Source of the DNA: Rhodomicrobium vannielii ATCC 17100 | Lineage (GTDB): Bacteria > Pseudomonadota > Alphaproteobacteria > Rhizobiales > Rhodomicrobiaceae | Assembly (NCBI RefSeq): GCF_000166055.1 | Contig: NC_014664.1 | Coordinates: 1,608,501 to 1,672,500 of the forward strand | Direction of reading: 5' to 3' | DNA: 64,000 bases | In this document: positions 40,520-49,754 of the stretch, one piece after another | How the letters are laid out: every line of letters begins with the position of its first letter | How positions within the stretch are numbered: position 1 is the first letter of the stretch | Made by a program: the position numbers and the translations under genes | The notes under the pieces: generated by a model | What the model saw: only the letters and a program-made list of their open reading frames with translations | The model's database searches: none | What the model was told of the DNA's origin: nothing

Positions 40520-43081
40520 TCCCGAACTCCCAAACATTCCGTCGTTCTGGCTGGCATGAAGTCGCTTTGACGGCAGAACCCTGCGTTGGAGATCGTTGGC
40601 GAAGCGCATGATGGGCAGACGGCGCTGGAAAATGCCTTCGCGCTCAAGCCTGACATACGTGCCGGCCCAAATCGAATCGGCTCCAGCCTTGTTATCAGCC
40701 AGGAGAGCCTCCTTGCCCCAAGCATCAGCGAGGGCGCGGGCAAGCTCGGTTTGGCGGAATGGTTTGGAAAGCACGACCAAATCTGCGGCGCGTTCCTTCG
40801 GAATGTTCGCAAAACCGGTGATTATGACGGCTGCAAGCCCGGGCCGTATTGACCTCGCGTCTTCGACAAGCTCGAGCCCGTTCCTTCGCGGCATCAAATA
40901 ATCGGTGGCGATGAGATCGAACTGATGCGCGCCCAGCAACTCAATCGCAGTCTCAGCCGACCCTGCCTGCGTGACAGAATGACCGAGATCGGCCAACATT
41001 TCTGCGGCGCTTTTGCGAGCGAGCTCCTCGTCGTCAACGAGAAGAATGGACAGCGGACGTCCCCGCGAGAGCGTCTCGTCTGCGGAATCCTTGATGGCGC
41101 CAGCGACGCTTGCCGTAGAGGGAAGCAAAAGTTCGGCCGTCGTTCCCTCCCCGGAGCGGCTTGCTAGTCTCAGCATCCCCCCGGACTGCGCCGCAAGCCC
41201 ATAAACCATTGAGAGGCCAAGGCCGGTGCCCTTGCCAACGCCTTTTGTTGAATAGAAGGGTTCGATGGCGTGTTGCAGCGTAGCTTCATCCATCCCATAA
41301 CCCGTGTCGGTCACCGCTACACGAATGTATGCGCCGCTTTTCAAGTCCTTGCTGTCGTTCTGTACGGTTTCAAGCGAGATCTCGATGATGATTCGGCCGC
41401 CGTCGGGCATCGCGTCGCGCGAATTCACAGCCAGATTGAGAAGCGCAAGCTCAAACTGATTTGGGTCCACGCTTGCCGCCGGAAGCCCTTCGGCGATTTT
41501 CAGGTGGATATCGATTTGTGGGCCGAGCGTCCGGAGCATGAGGTCCATCATGCCATTCACGAGATCCCCAACGTCGACAGGGCGCGCCTCCAGATTCTGC
41601 CGCCGGGCGAAGGAAAGAAGTCGCGAGATCAGCGTGCGCGAGCGTTCTGCTCCTTGAAGCGCCATCCCGATCAATCTCTGCGTGCGCTCGTCGTCAGGAT
41701 ACCTGCGCTGCAGCATTTCGAGGCCGGCTAGAATAGGCATCAAGAGGTTGTTGAAGTCATGGGCTACGCCACCCGTGAGTTGACCGATGACTTCGATCTT
41801 GCGCACCTCGTGCAGCTTCTGCAGGGCTTCCTCGCGTTCCCGCGTCCGCTCATCCACCCGCCGCTCAAGCTGCGCGGCGAGGTCTCGAAGAGCGGCCTCC
41901 ACCTCTTGCTGCTGAGAGATGTCGGTATTGCTGCCAAACCAGCGCGTGATCTGACCGCTGCTGTCCCGTACGGGAACAACGCGGGTCAAAAAGGAGCGGA
42001 ACCATCCATTGGCATCCCGCAAGGGGAAAACCATTTCGAAGGGCTCTCCGCTTCGCAGGCTTTTTTCCCATCTCTCGAGCACTAGTGGCAGGGCGGCCGG
42101 ATCATGAAGCGATTTCCAGCCCCATCCTTTCACGTCTTCCGGCTTGCTCCCCGTGTAGGAATACCATCGTTCATTATACCAAACGACATCGCCATCCGGT
42201 TCTGCCATCCAGCATAAGGTGGGGATCGAGTCGGCAAGCTGGCGAAGCTCTCGCTCGCTATCGAGCAAGCTCTCTTCTGATTGTTTTCGAGCGGTGATGT
42301 CACTGGACACGCCGGTTATACGATGTGCCCGCTTTTCGTGATCGAAGAAGACCGGTCTGCCTCGCACGGCGATCCAATGCACCGATCCGTCAGGCCAAAC
42401 GCAGCGATATTCGCCATCGTAATCGGAGCCGGTGTCGAGCCCTGTGCTTGCCGCACGAAATGCGGCATCACGGTCGTCGGGGTGCAGGGAGGCAACCAGA
42501 TCGTCAAAAGAAAAGGCAGCGTCCGCGGTGCGTCCAAAAATCGCCTTGCATTGCGGCGACGCCATGAGGCGGCGGCTCGGAACTTCGAGGGTCCAGGCAC
42601 CGAGCTTCCCGGCTGATAAGGCCAGTTGCAGCTCTTCCTCGGCCTTGCGAAGCGCCACGAGTCTGGCGCGAGCTTCGTATTGCCTCCTGCGGCTTCGCAG
42701 GGCCGCTTGCGCCAAGCTGACGAAGGTGGTCGGATGGAACGGTCGCTCAAGAAAGGTGACGTTGCCGAGCATGTCGAGCAGTCGCTTTGCTGAAGGATTT
42801 CGTTCCAGGCCGCCCCCGCGAAACGTCAAAAGAATGAACGGGAAGTCTGACCATTCGGGCTGGCATTCGATAAAAGCAGAAAGACTTCTCGTATCCGCGC
42901 CTCGCAATGCTTCCTCGGCCACCACCGCGAACCCGGCGCCGTCCTGCAACTCGGCGACAAGGTTAGGAAGATCCGCACAGGGCTGCACGTCGATCCCCGC
43001 CTCGGTCAACAACGACGCGGCCACGGCGGAGTCCCGCCCTATTGGGGCCAAGATCAGCGCGCGTTTGGAGAACTGATGCAC
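40514..43081 (-). CDS. PAS-containing hybrid histidine kinase
   Basis: The 855-residue protein begins with a receiver-like domain that lacks clear phospho-acceptor residues (LILAPIGRDSAVAASLLTEA). It continues with PAS domains (near residues 150-270 and 280-400), a HisKA domain (VIGQLTGGVAHDFNNLLMPI), a HATPase (VAVTDTGYGMDEA, GKGTGLGLSMVYGLAAQSGG) and a C-terminal receiver (SILLVDDEELARKSAAEM, LIATDYLMPRRNG, VVLSKPF). The last 45-50 residues after TYVRLE are odd: they are the antisense reading of a decayed response regulator. It lies five bases downstream of kaiC in one operon, so KaiC probably regulates or is read by this kinase. Confidence 0.9.
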   Translation of the reverse strand: MHQFSKRALILAPIGRDSAVAASLLTEAGIDVQPCADLPNLVAELQDGAGFAVVAEEALRGADTRSLSAFIECQPEWSDFPFILLTFRGGGLERNPSAKRLLDMLGNVTFLERPFHPTTFVSLAQAALRSRRRQYEARARLVALRKAEEELQLALSAGKLGAWTLEVPSRRLMASPQCKAIFGRTADAAFSFDDLVASLHPDDRDAAFRAASTGLDTGSDYDGEYRCVWPDGSVHWIAVRGRPVFFDHEKRAHRITGVSSDITARKQSEESLLDSERELRQLADSIPTLCWMAEPDGDVVWYNERWYSYTGSKPEDVKGWGWKSLHDPAALPLVLERWEKSLRSGEPFEMVFPLRDANGWFRSFLTRVVPVRDSSGQITRWFGSNTDISQQQEVEAALRDLAAQLERRVDERTREREEALQKLHEVRKIEVIGQLTGGVAHDFNNLLMPILAGLEMLQRRYPDDERTQRLIGMALQGAERSRTLISRLLSFARRQNLEARPVDVGDLVNGMMDLMLRTLGPQIDIHLKIAEGLPAASVDPNQFELALLNLAVNSRDAMPDGGRIIIEISLETVQNDSKDLKSGAYIRVAVTDTGYGMDEATLQHAIEPFYSTKGVGKGTGLGLSMVYGLAAQSGGMLRLASRSGEGTTAELLLPSTASVAGAIKDSADETLSRGRPLSILLVDDEELARKSAAEMLADLGHSVTQAGSAETAIELLGAHQFDLIATDYLMPRRNGLELVEDARSIRPGLAAVIITGFANIPKERAADLVVLSKPFRQTELARALADAWGKEALLADNKAGADSIWAGTYVRLEREGIFQRRLPIMRFANDLQRRVLPSKRLHASQNDGMFGSSGS
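40535..40657 (+). pseudogene. Response-regulator relic behind the phytochrome gene
   Basis: On the plus strand the sequence reads HSVVLAGMKSL, a TGA, then RQNPALEIVGEAHDGQTALE and NAFALKPDI. This matches receiver-domain residues of the NarL-type regulator at 37164 (HPVVLAG, DVEIVGEARDGETTLRMA, GLKP). Homology begins 16 bp after the phytochrome stop and ends at 40657, where the hybrid kinase's own coding sequence starts on the other strand. It is the leftover of a second regulator gene. Confidence 0.85.
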
Positions 43082-43086
43082 AGCAT

Positions 43087-44616
43087 TTACGTTTGTTCAT
43101 TGAGCAAAGACGGCTTGCCGCCCACAAAGGACGGATCGCCCCGTAATATGCCATTGAATTCGACGAGGGGTTCCCCGAGGGTGATGCCGCGTTTATCGAT
43201 GCGATACTCCCGAATCGTGTCTTCGTGGGAGCTTGTACGCTTTTTTGCCACCGATATCGCCCGCCGCACCCGCCCCGCGGCCTCGAAATAGCGCAGCACA
43301 ATGACCGCATCGGCCAGATAGGTAACATCAACCGGCGAATACAGATCCCCGACCAGACCGTGCTGCGCGATCGTCAAAAAAGTCGTGGCGCCTTGCCGGT
43401 TCAGATATTGCAGCAATTCATGCATGTGCAAAAGCAGCGACCGTTCTTCAGGCATCGCAGCCTGATATCCGTTCAAACCATCGATGACCACGGTACGCGC
43501 CGCATCCTGTTCGATCCACCGGCGCACGTGATGAGAGAATTCCCCAGGCGACAAAGAGGCCGCATCGACTTGTTCGACGACCAACTTCCCTGAGCGGATC
43601 ATGGCTTCCAGGTCGAAGCCAAGGGCCTTTGCCCGGTAGAACAAGAGACCCAATTCCTCGTCGAAAATGAACATGGCCGCGCATTCGCCACGTTTGATCG
43701 CGGCGGCAATGAAAGAGATTGCGAGAATAGTCTTTCCAGTGCCTGACGGTCCTGAGATCAGCGTGCTCGACCCTCGTTCGATCCCGCCTCCGAGCAAGGT
43801 GTTCAACTCCTTGCTTTCGGTCTGAAGCACGGTCCGCTGGAACTCGGTCATGTGCTCGGACGAAACGAGACGGGGAAAGACGCTGACGCCGCCGGTCTCG
43901 ATGACAAAATCGTGGTAGCCGCCACGATATCGCTGCCCGCGATACTTGAGGACGCGCAAGCGGCGGCGGTCAGCCCCATAAGCGAGCGTCAGCTCCTCCA
44001 GACGGATCACGGCATGGGCGACGCTATGGACCGTCTTGTCCAACGTGTCGGTTGTCAGATCGTCGAGCATTAACACTGTCGTGTCATAGCCGGCGAAATA
44101 GTGTTTGAGAGCGAGGATCTGCCTGCGGTAACGAAGCGAGCTTTGTGCAAGAAGGCGGATTTCCGACAAGCTGTCGAGCACGATCCGGTCCGGCTGCACG
44201 CGCTCGACAGCCTCGAAGATCCGCTGTGTCGTCTCGCCGAGTTCGAGATCGGAAGAATAGAGAAGGCTCTGTTGCTGGTTCTCGTCGAGGATGTTTTCAG
44301 GCGGCAATAACTCGAAAATCTCAACGCTATCGCCGAAATCCCAGCCATGAGACGCGGAAGTTGCCCGAAGTTCCTCTTCCGTCTCCGACAATGTTATGTA
44401 GAGGCCTTTCTCACCCGCTTGCAACCCTTCAAGCAGGAACTGGCACGCAATCGTTGTCTTTCCGGTGCCCGGATTGCCTTCCAGCAAGAACAGGCGTCCC
44501 CGTTGAAAGCCGCCGCCGGTCACAGCATCCAAGCCGGGAATTCCGGTTGCGGCCTTTCCGACCAACTTGACCATTGCCTGGTCCGCTTTCCCAGAATTGA
44601 AGCGATGCCGTCTCAT
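43087..44616 (-). CDS. kaiC: KaiC-family double ATPase
   Basis: The protein has two RecA-like KaiC domains. The first carries TGIPGLDAVTGGGFQRG and Walker A LLEGNPGTGKTTIACQFLLE, with the ETEEELRAT segment for the catalytic Glu pair; the second has LNTLLGGGIERGSSTLISGP then SGTGKTILAISFIAA and FDEELGLLFYRAKALG. Starts at 44616 (MRRHRF...) and 44574 (MVKLVG...) are both possible; the longer open frame to 44793 is unlikely. No kaiA or kaiB lies nearby, so this is a KaiC of the non-clock, kinase-linked type. It forms an operon with the hybrid kinase downstream. Confidence 0.93.
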   Translation of the reverse strand: MRRHRFNSGKADQAMVKLVGKAATGIPGLDAVTGGGFQRGRLFLLEGNPGTGKTTIACQFLLEGLQAGEKGLYITLSETEEELRATSASHGWDFGDSVEIFELLPPENILDENQQQSLLYSSDLELGETTQRIFEAVERVQPDRIVLDSLSEIRLLAQSSLRYRRQILALKHYFAGYDTTVLMLDDLTTDTLDKTVHSVAHAVIRLEELTLAYGADRRRLRVLKYRGQRYRGGYHDFVIETGGVSVFPRLVSSEHMTEFQRTVLQTESKELNTLLGGGIERGSSTLISGPSGTGKTILAISFIAAAIKRGECAAMFIFDEELGLLFYRAKALGFDLEAMIRSGKLVVEQVDAASLSPGEFSHHVRRWIEQDAARTVVIDGLNGYQAAMPEERSLLLHMHELLQYLNRQGATTFLTIAQHGLVGDLYSPVDVTYLADAVIVLRYFEAAGRVRRAISVAKKRTSSHEDTIREYRIDKRGITLGEPLVEFNGILRGDPSFVGGKPSLLNEQT

Positions 44617-44827
44617 CGCTGATATGTGAATAATGCCGACGTGTCTATAATATAGAGTAACTTCCCCTTGCGACATGGGGGCGCCGGAAATATGGATGTC
44701 GGCGCAGGCGTGGCAAAAAAGAACGCGGACGCTCGACACAATGGCACGCCTAGGCCGACGAATGTCCGGTGCCGTTAACCGAGCGACTTTCATCTAGGCT
44801 GCGATGCGCTTCGCGCGTTGGCTCCGC

Positions 44828-45412
44828 TCAAGGCAGTATCTCAAACTCGATGGGCTTGAAGCTGTAGTTGTTCGATTGCGGGGCCGAGCACGCCGTGAGC
44901 CCGATGATCAGATCCTGCTCAGCGCGGAACACGATGAAGCCACTCGCTTTGCTGAGCGGCGGCTTCACTGCGATCTTCCCGGTCACGCCGTCCAGTTCGA
45001 CATTCATGAATATGTTGAAACAGGCAGGAATCGCGTTTGCCCCGATGCCATACGGAGCGAGCGCTTCCACCAGATTGCCGAGGCACCCGCGGTGGGGATC
45101 GCGGTCGCCATAGATGATGCGAAACGTGTCCGCGCTGCAAGGCGTCAGCAAGAAGTCATGGCGGCCCACGGTGTCTTCAAGAATCGTAAGGAGAGGCTGG
45201 CTGCGGTTCGAGTAGATCGTATCGCCGACGCTTAGATAGATTTTCTCCAGGTAGTCGAATGTGCGCCCGGAAGACATGACTTCCGCCGTGTCTCCAGCAA
45301 AGGCGGCGAACAGATCCGCCACCTGCTCGCCTTGCGGATCGATGACCTTCAATCGCGCTCCTTTGCCGAGCCTGAAGGCGCGTCCCGACCGAGGCGGGAT
45401 TACTTCGCTCAT
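44828..45412 (-). CDS. Urea-carboxylase-associated (DUF1989) family protein
   Basis: From ATG 45412 the 194-residue protein matches the DUF1989 family: GRAFRLGKGARLKVIDPQGE near the start, QVADLFAFAG-like sequence and SSGRTFDYLEKIYLSVGDTI, and CFNIFMNVELD later. The family occurs beside urea carboxylase and in some natural-product clusters; the biochemical role is unsettled. It starts two bases before the stop codon of the YqcI/YcgG gene, so the two are strictly coupled. No urea carboxylase is seen here. Confidence 0.82.
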   Translation of the reverse strand: MSEVIPPRSGRAFRLGKGARLKVIDPQGEQVADLFAAFAGDTAEVMSSGRTFDYLEKIYLSVGDTIYSNRSQPLLTILEDTVGRHDFLLTPCSADTFRIIYGDRDPHRGCLGNLVEALAPYGIGANAIPACFNIFMNVELDGVTGKIAVKPPLSKASGFIVFRAEQDLIIGLTACSAPQSNNYSFKPIEFEILP

Positions 45413-45413
45413 G

Positions 45414-46052
45414 TCACACGCCGCGCGCGTCGAGGCCGAAAGGGGCATCGCCAGTCATCAGGCGCGGCGCGTCCGCTGTATTGGCCGCTTCGGACCGGTC
45501 GCCGAAATTGCGCAAGGCCGGATTAGCCGACCCGCAGAGCGCGGCGTCCCTCTTTCTGATGGTGTCGCGCATACGGTCGTAACGACCCTGCCGCCGCAGA
45601 GTTTCGAACTGCTCGTGCAGGTTGAAGACGAGAGCCGGGCGAAAATAGCGGCGCGAGAGGCGGCTCGCGTTCGGATGGAGGCCGATAACGAAAAACGCCT
45701 CACCTCTCAGGCTGAAGCTGAAGTCTGGAGAGGCCGGGTCGCAAGAAACGCGGGTGTCCCAGGCGCAGAACCTTGTGTCGAGGTCGTGCAAGGCCTGAAG
45801 CCGCTCCCACATCGCCTCTTCGAAAGCTTCGAAAGCCGCCACGAAACTGCGCAGACTTTCGTCGTGGGCCGTTGCGATGAACTCGCCGAGGTCATCAAGG
45901 ATAGCGGCGTCCTTCGTCGCCTCGTTCATGTCGCCATAGGTCATTTCCGTAATATTGCCGCGCGCGCTTGCGCTTTTTGCTGCGACACAAGGAAAGGATG
46001 CACTACTGACGAAATAATCCACGCTGTTATGTTTGGGGGTAATTTCAGTCAT
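45414..46052 (-). CDS. YqcI/YcgG (GntA-like) family protein
   Basis: Starting at ATG 46052, the 212-residue protein has YqcI/YcgG family marks: FVAAFEAFEEAMWERLQALH, FSFSLRGEAFFVIGLHPNAS, RRYFRPALVFNLHEQFETLR and NPALRNFGDRSEAANTADA. One characterised member, GntA, is a heme-dependent N-hydroxylase of a guanidine-containing amino acid in guanitoxin synthesis. A similar oxygenase role is possible, on an unknown substrate. It is flanked by a methyltransferase gene upstream and the DUF1989 gene downstream in one direction. Confidence 0.82.
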   Translation of the reverse strand: MTEITPKHNSVDYFVSSASFPCVAAKSASARGNITEMTYGDMNEATKDAAILDDLGEFIATAHDESLRSFVAAFEAFEEAMWERLQALHDLDTRFCAWDTRVSCDPASPDFSFSLRGEAFFVIGLHPNASRLSRRYFRPALVFNLHEQFETLRRQGRYDRMRDTIRKRDAALCGSANPALRNFGDRSEAANTADAPRLMTGDAPFGLDARGV

Positions 46053-46204
46053 TCGCTCATTTTCGGAAGCGGGAGAGCTTTCTGTTTTTGAGTTGTTTAA
46101 TGCCAAGAGTGCGGGCTTGTTCCACCGCACGCCATCTCAACGATTTTCATCCCGTAGATACCGTTCCCGCTCTCGGCGAGGGTCTCTCGCGAGTAGTCCC
46201 GCCG

Positions 46205-47221
46205 TCAGGCGGAGGCGGCCCTCGTCGCCGTCACCACCACGAGCGCGATGCGGTCTGCTATCTGGTACGGATCGCGCGCCAATTCTTCGCCGAACACGTC
46301 GGGGTCCACTTCCCGATAAGCCCAATCGATACCGGCGCGGTCGAGCGCTTCGGCCGCCGCCGCGAGGAAGGGATCGCGCCCTTCGACAATCGCAACGCCC
46401 GTGAACAGAAGCAGCGTCCCGCTGGGCGAAAGCCGCTCTATCGCGGCCTTGATGATGGTGATGGCGAGCCCCGCGCCGAGCGGCCCGCCGCCATGCCGGT
46501 AGGCTCTTTCGCTTGCGTCGATCAGGTATGGAGGGTGCGAGACGACAAGGTCGAAGCTGCCCGCAGCGTTTGAGAACAAATTGCTCATCGTGGCGCACGC
46601 ATTCGGCCGTCCCGCCACAGCGGCGTTGACGGCGGCGAAATCCACGGCCTTCGGATTGAGGTCGAGCAGCAGAACTTCAGCGCCCGGACATGCCTTCGCG
46701 ATCGCTATCCCGCCCGGACCGGCACCCGCGCAGACATCAGCGGCGCGGCCTACCTGTCCCGCCCGCCCGTTCAGCCAGGCGTTGATTGCATCGACAAACT
46801 TGTAGGTGTCGGGGCCGAAGAAAACGGCATCCCGCGCGGTGGTCGGGAAGGCGGAATGCATGAACAGATCGCCCTGCAGGGTCGAGAAGCGCACCGTGCT
46901 GCGCCAAAGCGCTCCCTCCCGCTGAAGAACACCAGCCTTTTCCATGAGCCCGAACAAATGAGCCGGGATGACGTCTTTCTGAAAGGGCCGGCTCCAGCCG
47001 AGGACGCCTTCGATGTCGCGCGCCTCTCGGTTTCCGGGCCTCGCATTCACGAGCGCATGGCTAGAAGGGGTGATCGTCGTGAAGCGATAGCCTGTCGCGC
47101 GCACGCCTTCCGCCAAGCCCAGCAGCGCGTTCAACTCCTGCCTCCAAACGGAAGCGAATGTGCAGGGGACCGGGGTGTAAATGGTTTCCTCGGGGTTTTT
47201 TGCCGTCAGCTTCAAGCCCAA
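46205..47221 (-). CDS. SAM-dependent methyltransferase (small-domain class)
   Basis: The 338-residue protein has a C-terminal class I methyltransferase domain: AADVCAGAGPGGIAIAKACP (SAM loop), VLLLDLNPKAVDFAAVNAAV and FDLVVSHPPYL, the NPPY-type catalytic motif with His in place of Asn. The N-terminal 160 residues have no known domain. Such MTS-type enzymes modify N in proteins, rRNA or small molecules. The gene precedes the YqcI/YcgG gene by 152 bp in the same direction and may act on the product of that cluster. Confidence 0.8.
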   Translation of the reverse strand: MGLKLTAKNPEETIYTPVPCTFASVWRQELNALLGLAEGVRATGYRFTTITPSSHALVNARPGNREARDIEGVLGWSRPFQKDVIPAHLFGLMEKAGVLQREGALWRSTVRFSTLQGDLFMHSAFPTTARDAVFFGPDTYKFVDAINAWLNGRAGQVGRAADVCAGAGPGGIAIAKACPGAEVLLLDLNPKAVDFAAVNAAVAGRPNACATMSNLFSNAAGSFDLVVSHPPYLIDASERAYRHGGGPLGAGLAITIIKAAIERLSPSGTLLLFTGVAIVEGRDPFLAAAAEALDRAGIDWAYREVDPDVFGEELARDPYQIADRIALVVVTATRAASA

Positions 47222-47488
47222 TGTTCCGGCGTTAGCTTCGTTCCGACGGCTTCTCCGATATAGAAGCCTCGAATTCGACCGAACGGTTCGCGGCAGGCGA
47301 TAAGTTTCAATCGTGTCCGGGGACAGACGCTCAGCCCGGCCATGTTGTTCCAGAACAGCGTGTCATCTGAGGCCCTTGCAGAGCGTCTCGATTATGGAGT
47401 CACCGTCAAAAATCCAGTTCGGAGAGCCGAGCATTTCCATTGATCTTACCGGTTGGTTGGTCAACCCCTCCTTTACGATGCGCGAGGG

Positions 47489-47728
47489 TCAGCGCACCTT
47501 GCGGGAGCGTTCCAGCACCGGGCGTTGTCCTTCCTGTTCGAGGGCGCCCGAGGGTGCGATGTCTGAATTCGGGTTTGGCTGCATGCCCTCGCTGGCGGTT
47601 TGCGTCGCAGGCGCTTCGGTGTCGGATTCGGCTGCCTTCTTCTCCGCGAGCGCACGCTTGGCATTCGAAGTGAGATCGCTTTGTCCCTCCTGCGATCGCC
47701 TCTCGTCCTCTCGTTTCGCGCTTGCCAT
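47489..47728 (-). CDS. Small hydrophilic, disordered protein
   Basis: The 79-residue product begins MASAKREDERRSQEGQSDLT and is dominated by charged and polar residues, with a helical N-terminal half (AKRALAEKKAAESDTEAPAT) and a disordered C-terminus. No family is recognised. It is a stand-alone gene downstream of phnM and may be a stress-type small protein. The call rests on the clean frame and a plausible start. Confidence 0.45.
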   Translation of the reverse strand: MASAKREDERRSQEGQSDLTSNAKRALAEKKAAESDTEAPATQTASEGMQPNPNSDIAPSGALEQEGQRPVLERSRKVR

Positions 47729-47836
47729 TCGTCATCCTCGCTCTTCGGGTAATCCTGCACTGAATAGGATAACCCCATGAGGACATCAGACGTTCCTGAT
47801 CCGAGGCGGCACCTGCGCTACCTCGAAGCCGCGCCC

Positions 47837-48982
47837 TCAAGCCACCTTTCGCCCGAGACACCAGACATCCCGGATCACGGGCAGGTCCGCGACCTGATGG
47901 ACGCGGATGAGGTCGGCGCGCATCCCCCCCGCAATCTCGCCCCGATCGGTGAAGCCCACCGCGCGCGCCGGATTGCGCGTGACGGTGGCGACGGCCACGG
48001 GAAGGGACATGCCCGCCTCGCTCACAAGCTTCAGCGCACCCCATAGGAGAGCGGCGGGCACGTAATCGCTCGACACGATGTCGAGAGCGCCCGCGCGGGC
48101 GAGTTCGAGCGCCGAGATGTTCCCGGAATGCGACTGACCCCGCACGATGTTCGGGCCGCCCATGAGCACGGCGAGCCCGGCGCGATGGGACGCCTGCGCA
48201 GCCTCAAGCGTAGTCGGGAACTCAGCGACCGACACCCCGTCCGCGATGGCCTCGTCGACATGCGCGGCCGTGGCGTCGTCATGGCTAGCGAGCGGGACGC
48301 CGCGCGCATGCGCAGTCTCGACCACGTAACGCCGGTTGCTCGCTGAATAAAGCTCCGCGTCGCGCCTTCGCGTGCGCATGAACTCGGCAAGCTCTGCGTC
48401 CGTCATCTGAAACTTGCCCTGATAATATTCCGCGTAGCGCGCGCCATCGACGAACTGGCGCTGGCCGGGCGTGTGGTCCATCACGGAAATCAGTTTGAGG
48501 CGCGGGTTGTCGATGAGCGGATCGAGAAGATCCGGAAGCCCGGGATAGCTCACCTCGCAACGCCAATGGAAATAATGGTCGATCTTCAGCGTGCCCGCCG
48601 CGATGTGGTCGTCGATGGCGCGGGCGATCTCCGCCACCATGCCGGACCGGACCGAGCGCGAATGCACCTCGCCGACGCAAATCGCATTGAAAACCGTGGT
48701 GATGCCTGACGCGGCCAGCTCCCGGTCGTCGGAAAGGGCGGCGGAGCGCACCGGCCAGGCTGCGCCGGGACGAGGCATCATGTGACGCTCGATATTGTCC
48801 GTATGAAGCTCGACGAGGCCGGGCAGGATCAGATCGCCCTCGCAGTCGATGGCGGCGGGCAGATGGCTCACACCTTCGTCGATCCCGGCGATGACGGCGC
48901 CTTTCACGGTGAGAGTGCCTTTCACCATGCGGTCCGCGAGGACGATGCTGGCGTTGGTAAGGATAAGCTCGTTCGCGCTCAT
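47837..48982 (-). CDS. phnM: C-P lyase pathway triphosphate diphosphatase PhnM
   Basis: PhnM hydrolyses alpha-D-ribose 1-methylphosphonate 5-triphosphate to the 5-phosphate and pyrophosphate. The 381-residue protein shows the amidohydrolase metal site HTDN in LVELHTDNIERHMMPRPG, KIDHYFHWRCEVSYPGL, ISVMDHTPGQRQFVDGARY and LASHDDATAAHVDEAIADGV. It is the last gene of the leftward phn operon, 67 bp after phnL. Length and motifs are normal for the family. Confidence 0.96.
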   Translation of the reverse strand: MSANELILTNASIVLADRMVKGTLTVKGAVIAGIDEGVSHLPAAIDCEGDLILPGLVELHTDNIERHMMPRPGAAWPVRSAALSDDRELAASGITTVFNAICVGEVHSRSVRSGMVAEIARAIDDHIAAGTLKIDHYFHWRCEVSYPGLPDLLDPLIDNPRLKLISVMDHTPGQRQFVDGARYAEYYQGKFQMTDAELAEFMRTRRRDAELYSASNRRYVVETAHARGVPLASHDDATAAHVDEAIADGVSVAEFPTTLEAAQASHRAGLAVLMGGPNIVRGQSHSGNISALELARAGALDIVSSDYVPAALLWGALKLVSEAGMSLPVAVATVTRNPARAVGFTDRGEIAGGMRADLIRVHQVADLPVIRDVWCLGRKVA

Positions 48983-49049
48983 GGTAGATCAGTCCCGCTC
49001 GATGCCGGAGCGCTCGCCGCTATCACGGACGCGCTCCAAGTTGTTCGCT

Positions 49050-49754
49050 TCATGCCGCCGCCGAGAAATGCGCAGCGTCCACGATCCTGTCGGCGATGGC
49101 GTCGCGAACATCCTCGTCGTGAACGATGGCGATGATTGCTGCGCCGCCGCGCTTCTTTGCGTTGATGAGATCGACGACCACCGCGCGGTTTTTCGCGTCG
49201 AGCGAGGCTGTCGGTTCGTCGAGAAGAAGGAGCGCGTAGTCGGGGAGAAGCCCTCTCGCGATGTTCACGCGCTGCTGTTCGCCGCCTGAAAACGTGGAAG
49301 GCGGCAGGCCGAACAGGCGCTGTGGCACATTCAGCCGCGTGAGCATCGCCGCAGCCTGGTCGCGGGCTTCGTCACGGGAAGCACCGCGGGCGACGAGCGG
49401 CTCGGCCACAACGTCGAGAGCCGGCACGCGCGGCACGGCCCGGAGGAACTGGCTCACATAACCGATGGTCTCGCGCCGGAGCGCCAGAATGCGCCGCGGC
49501 GAGGCCTGAACGAGGTCTTCCGCCTCGCCGCGATGGCACACGACGATGCTGCCGCTATCGCAGCCATAACTGCCGTAGATCATCTTCAGCACCGAAGACT
49601 TCCCCGCGCCTGACGGCCCAACGATCGCGACGCATTCCCCCGCGCGGACATCGAACGTCACGTTGGCCATGACTGGCAGCGTCACGCCGCCCTGAAGATG
49701 CATCGTGAAGCTTTTCGACACGCCGGAAATTTCGAGCACAGGTTTCATTGGCAT
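49050..49754 (-). CDS. phnL: C-P lyase subunit PhnL (ABC-type ATPase)
   Basis: The 234-residue protein is an ABC ATPase with Walker A GPSGAGKSSVLKMIYG, signature STFSGGEQQRVNIARGLL and Walker B YALLLLDEPTASLD. PhnL is required for C-P bond cleavage in vivo, and with PhnK it joins the PhnGHIJ core rather than a transporter. Its start abuts phnK (one-base overlap). No membrane partner is encoded with it. Confidence 0.95.
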   Translation of the reverse strand: MPMKPVLEISGVSKSFTMHLQGGVTLPVMANVTFDVRAGECVAIVGPSGAGKSSVLKMIYGSYGCDSGSIVVCHRGEAEDLVQASPRRILALRRETIGYVSQFLRAVPRVPALDVVAEPLVARGASRDEARDQAAAMLTRLNVPQRLFGLPPSTFSGGEQQRVNIARGLLPDYALLLLDEPTASLDAKNRAVVVDLINAKKRGGAAIIAIVHDEDVRDAIADRIVDAAHFSAAA

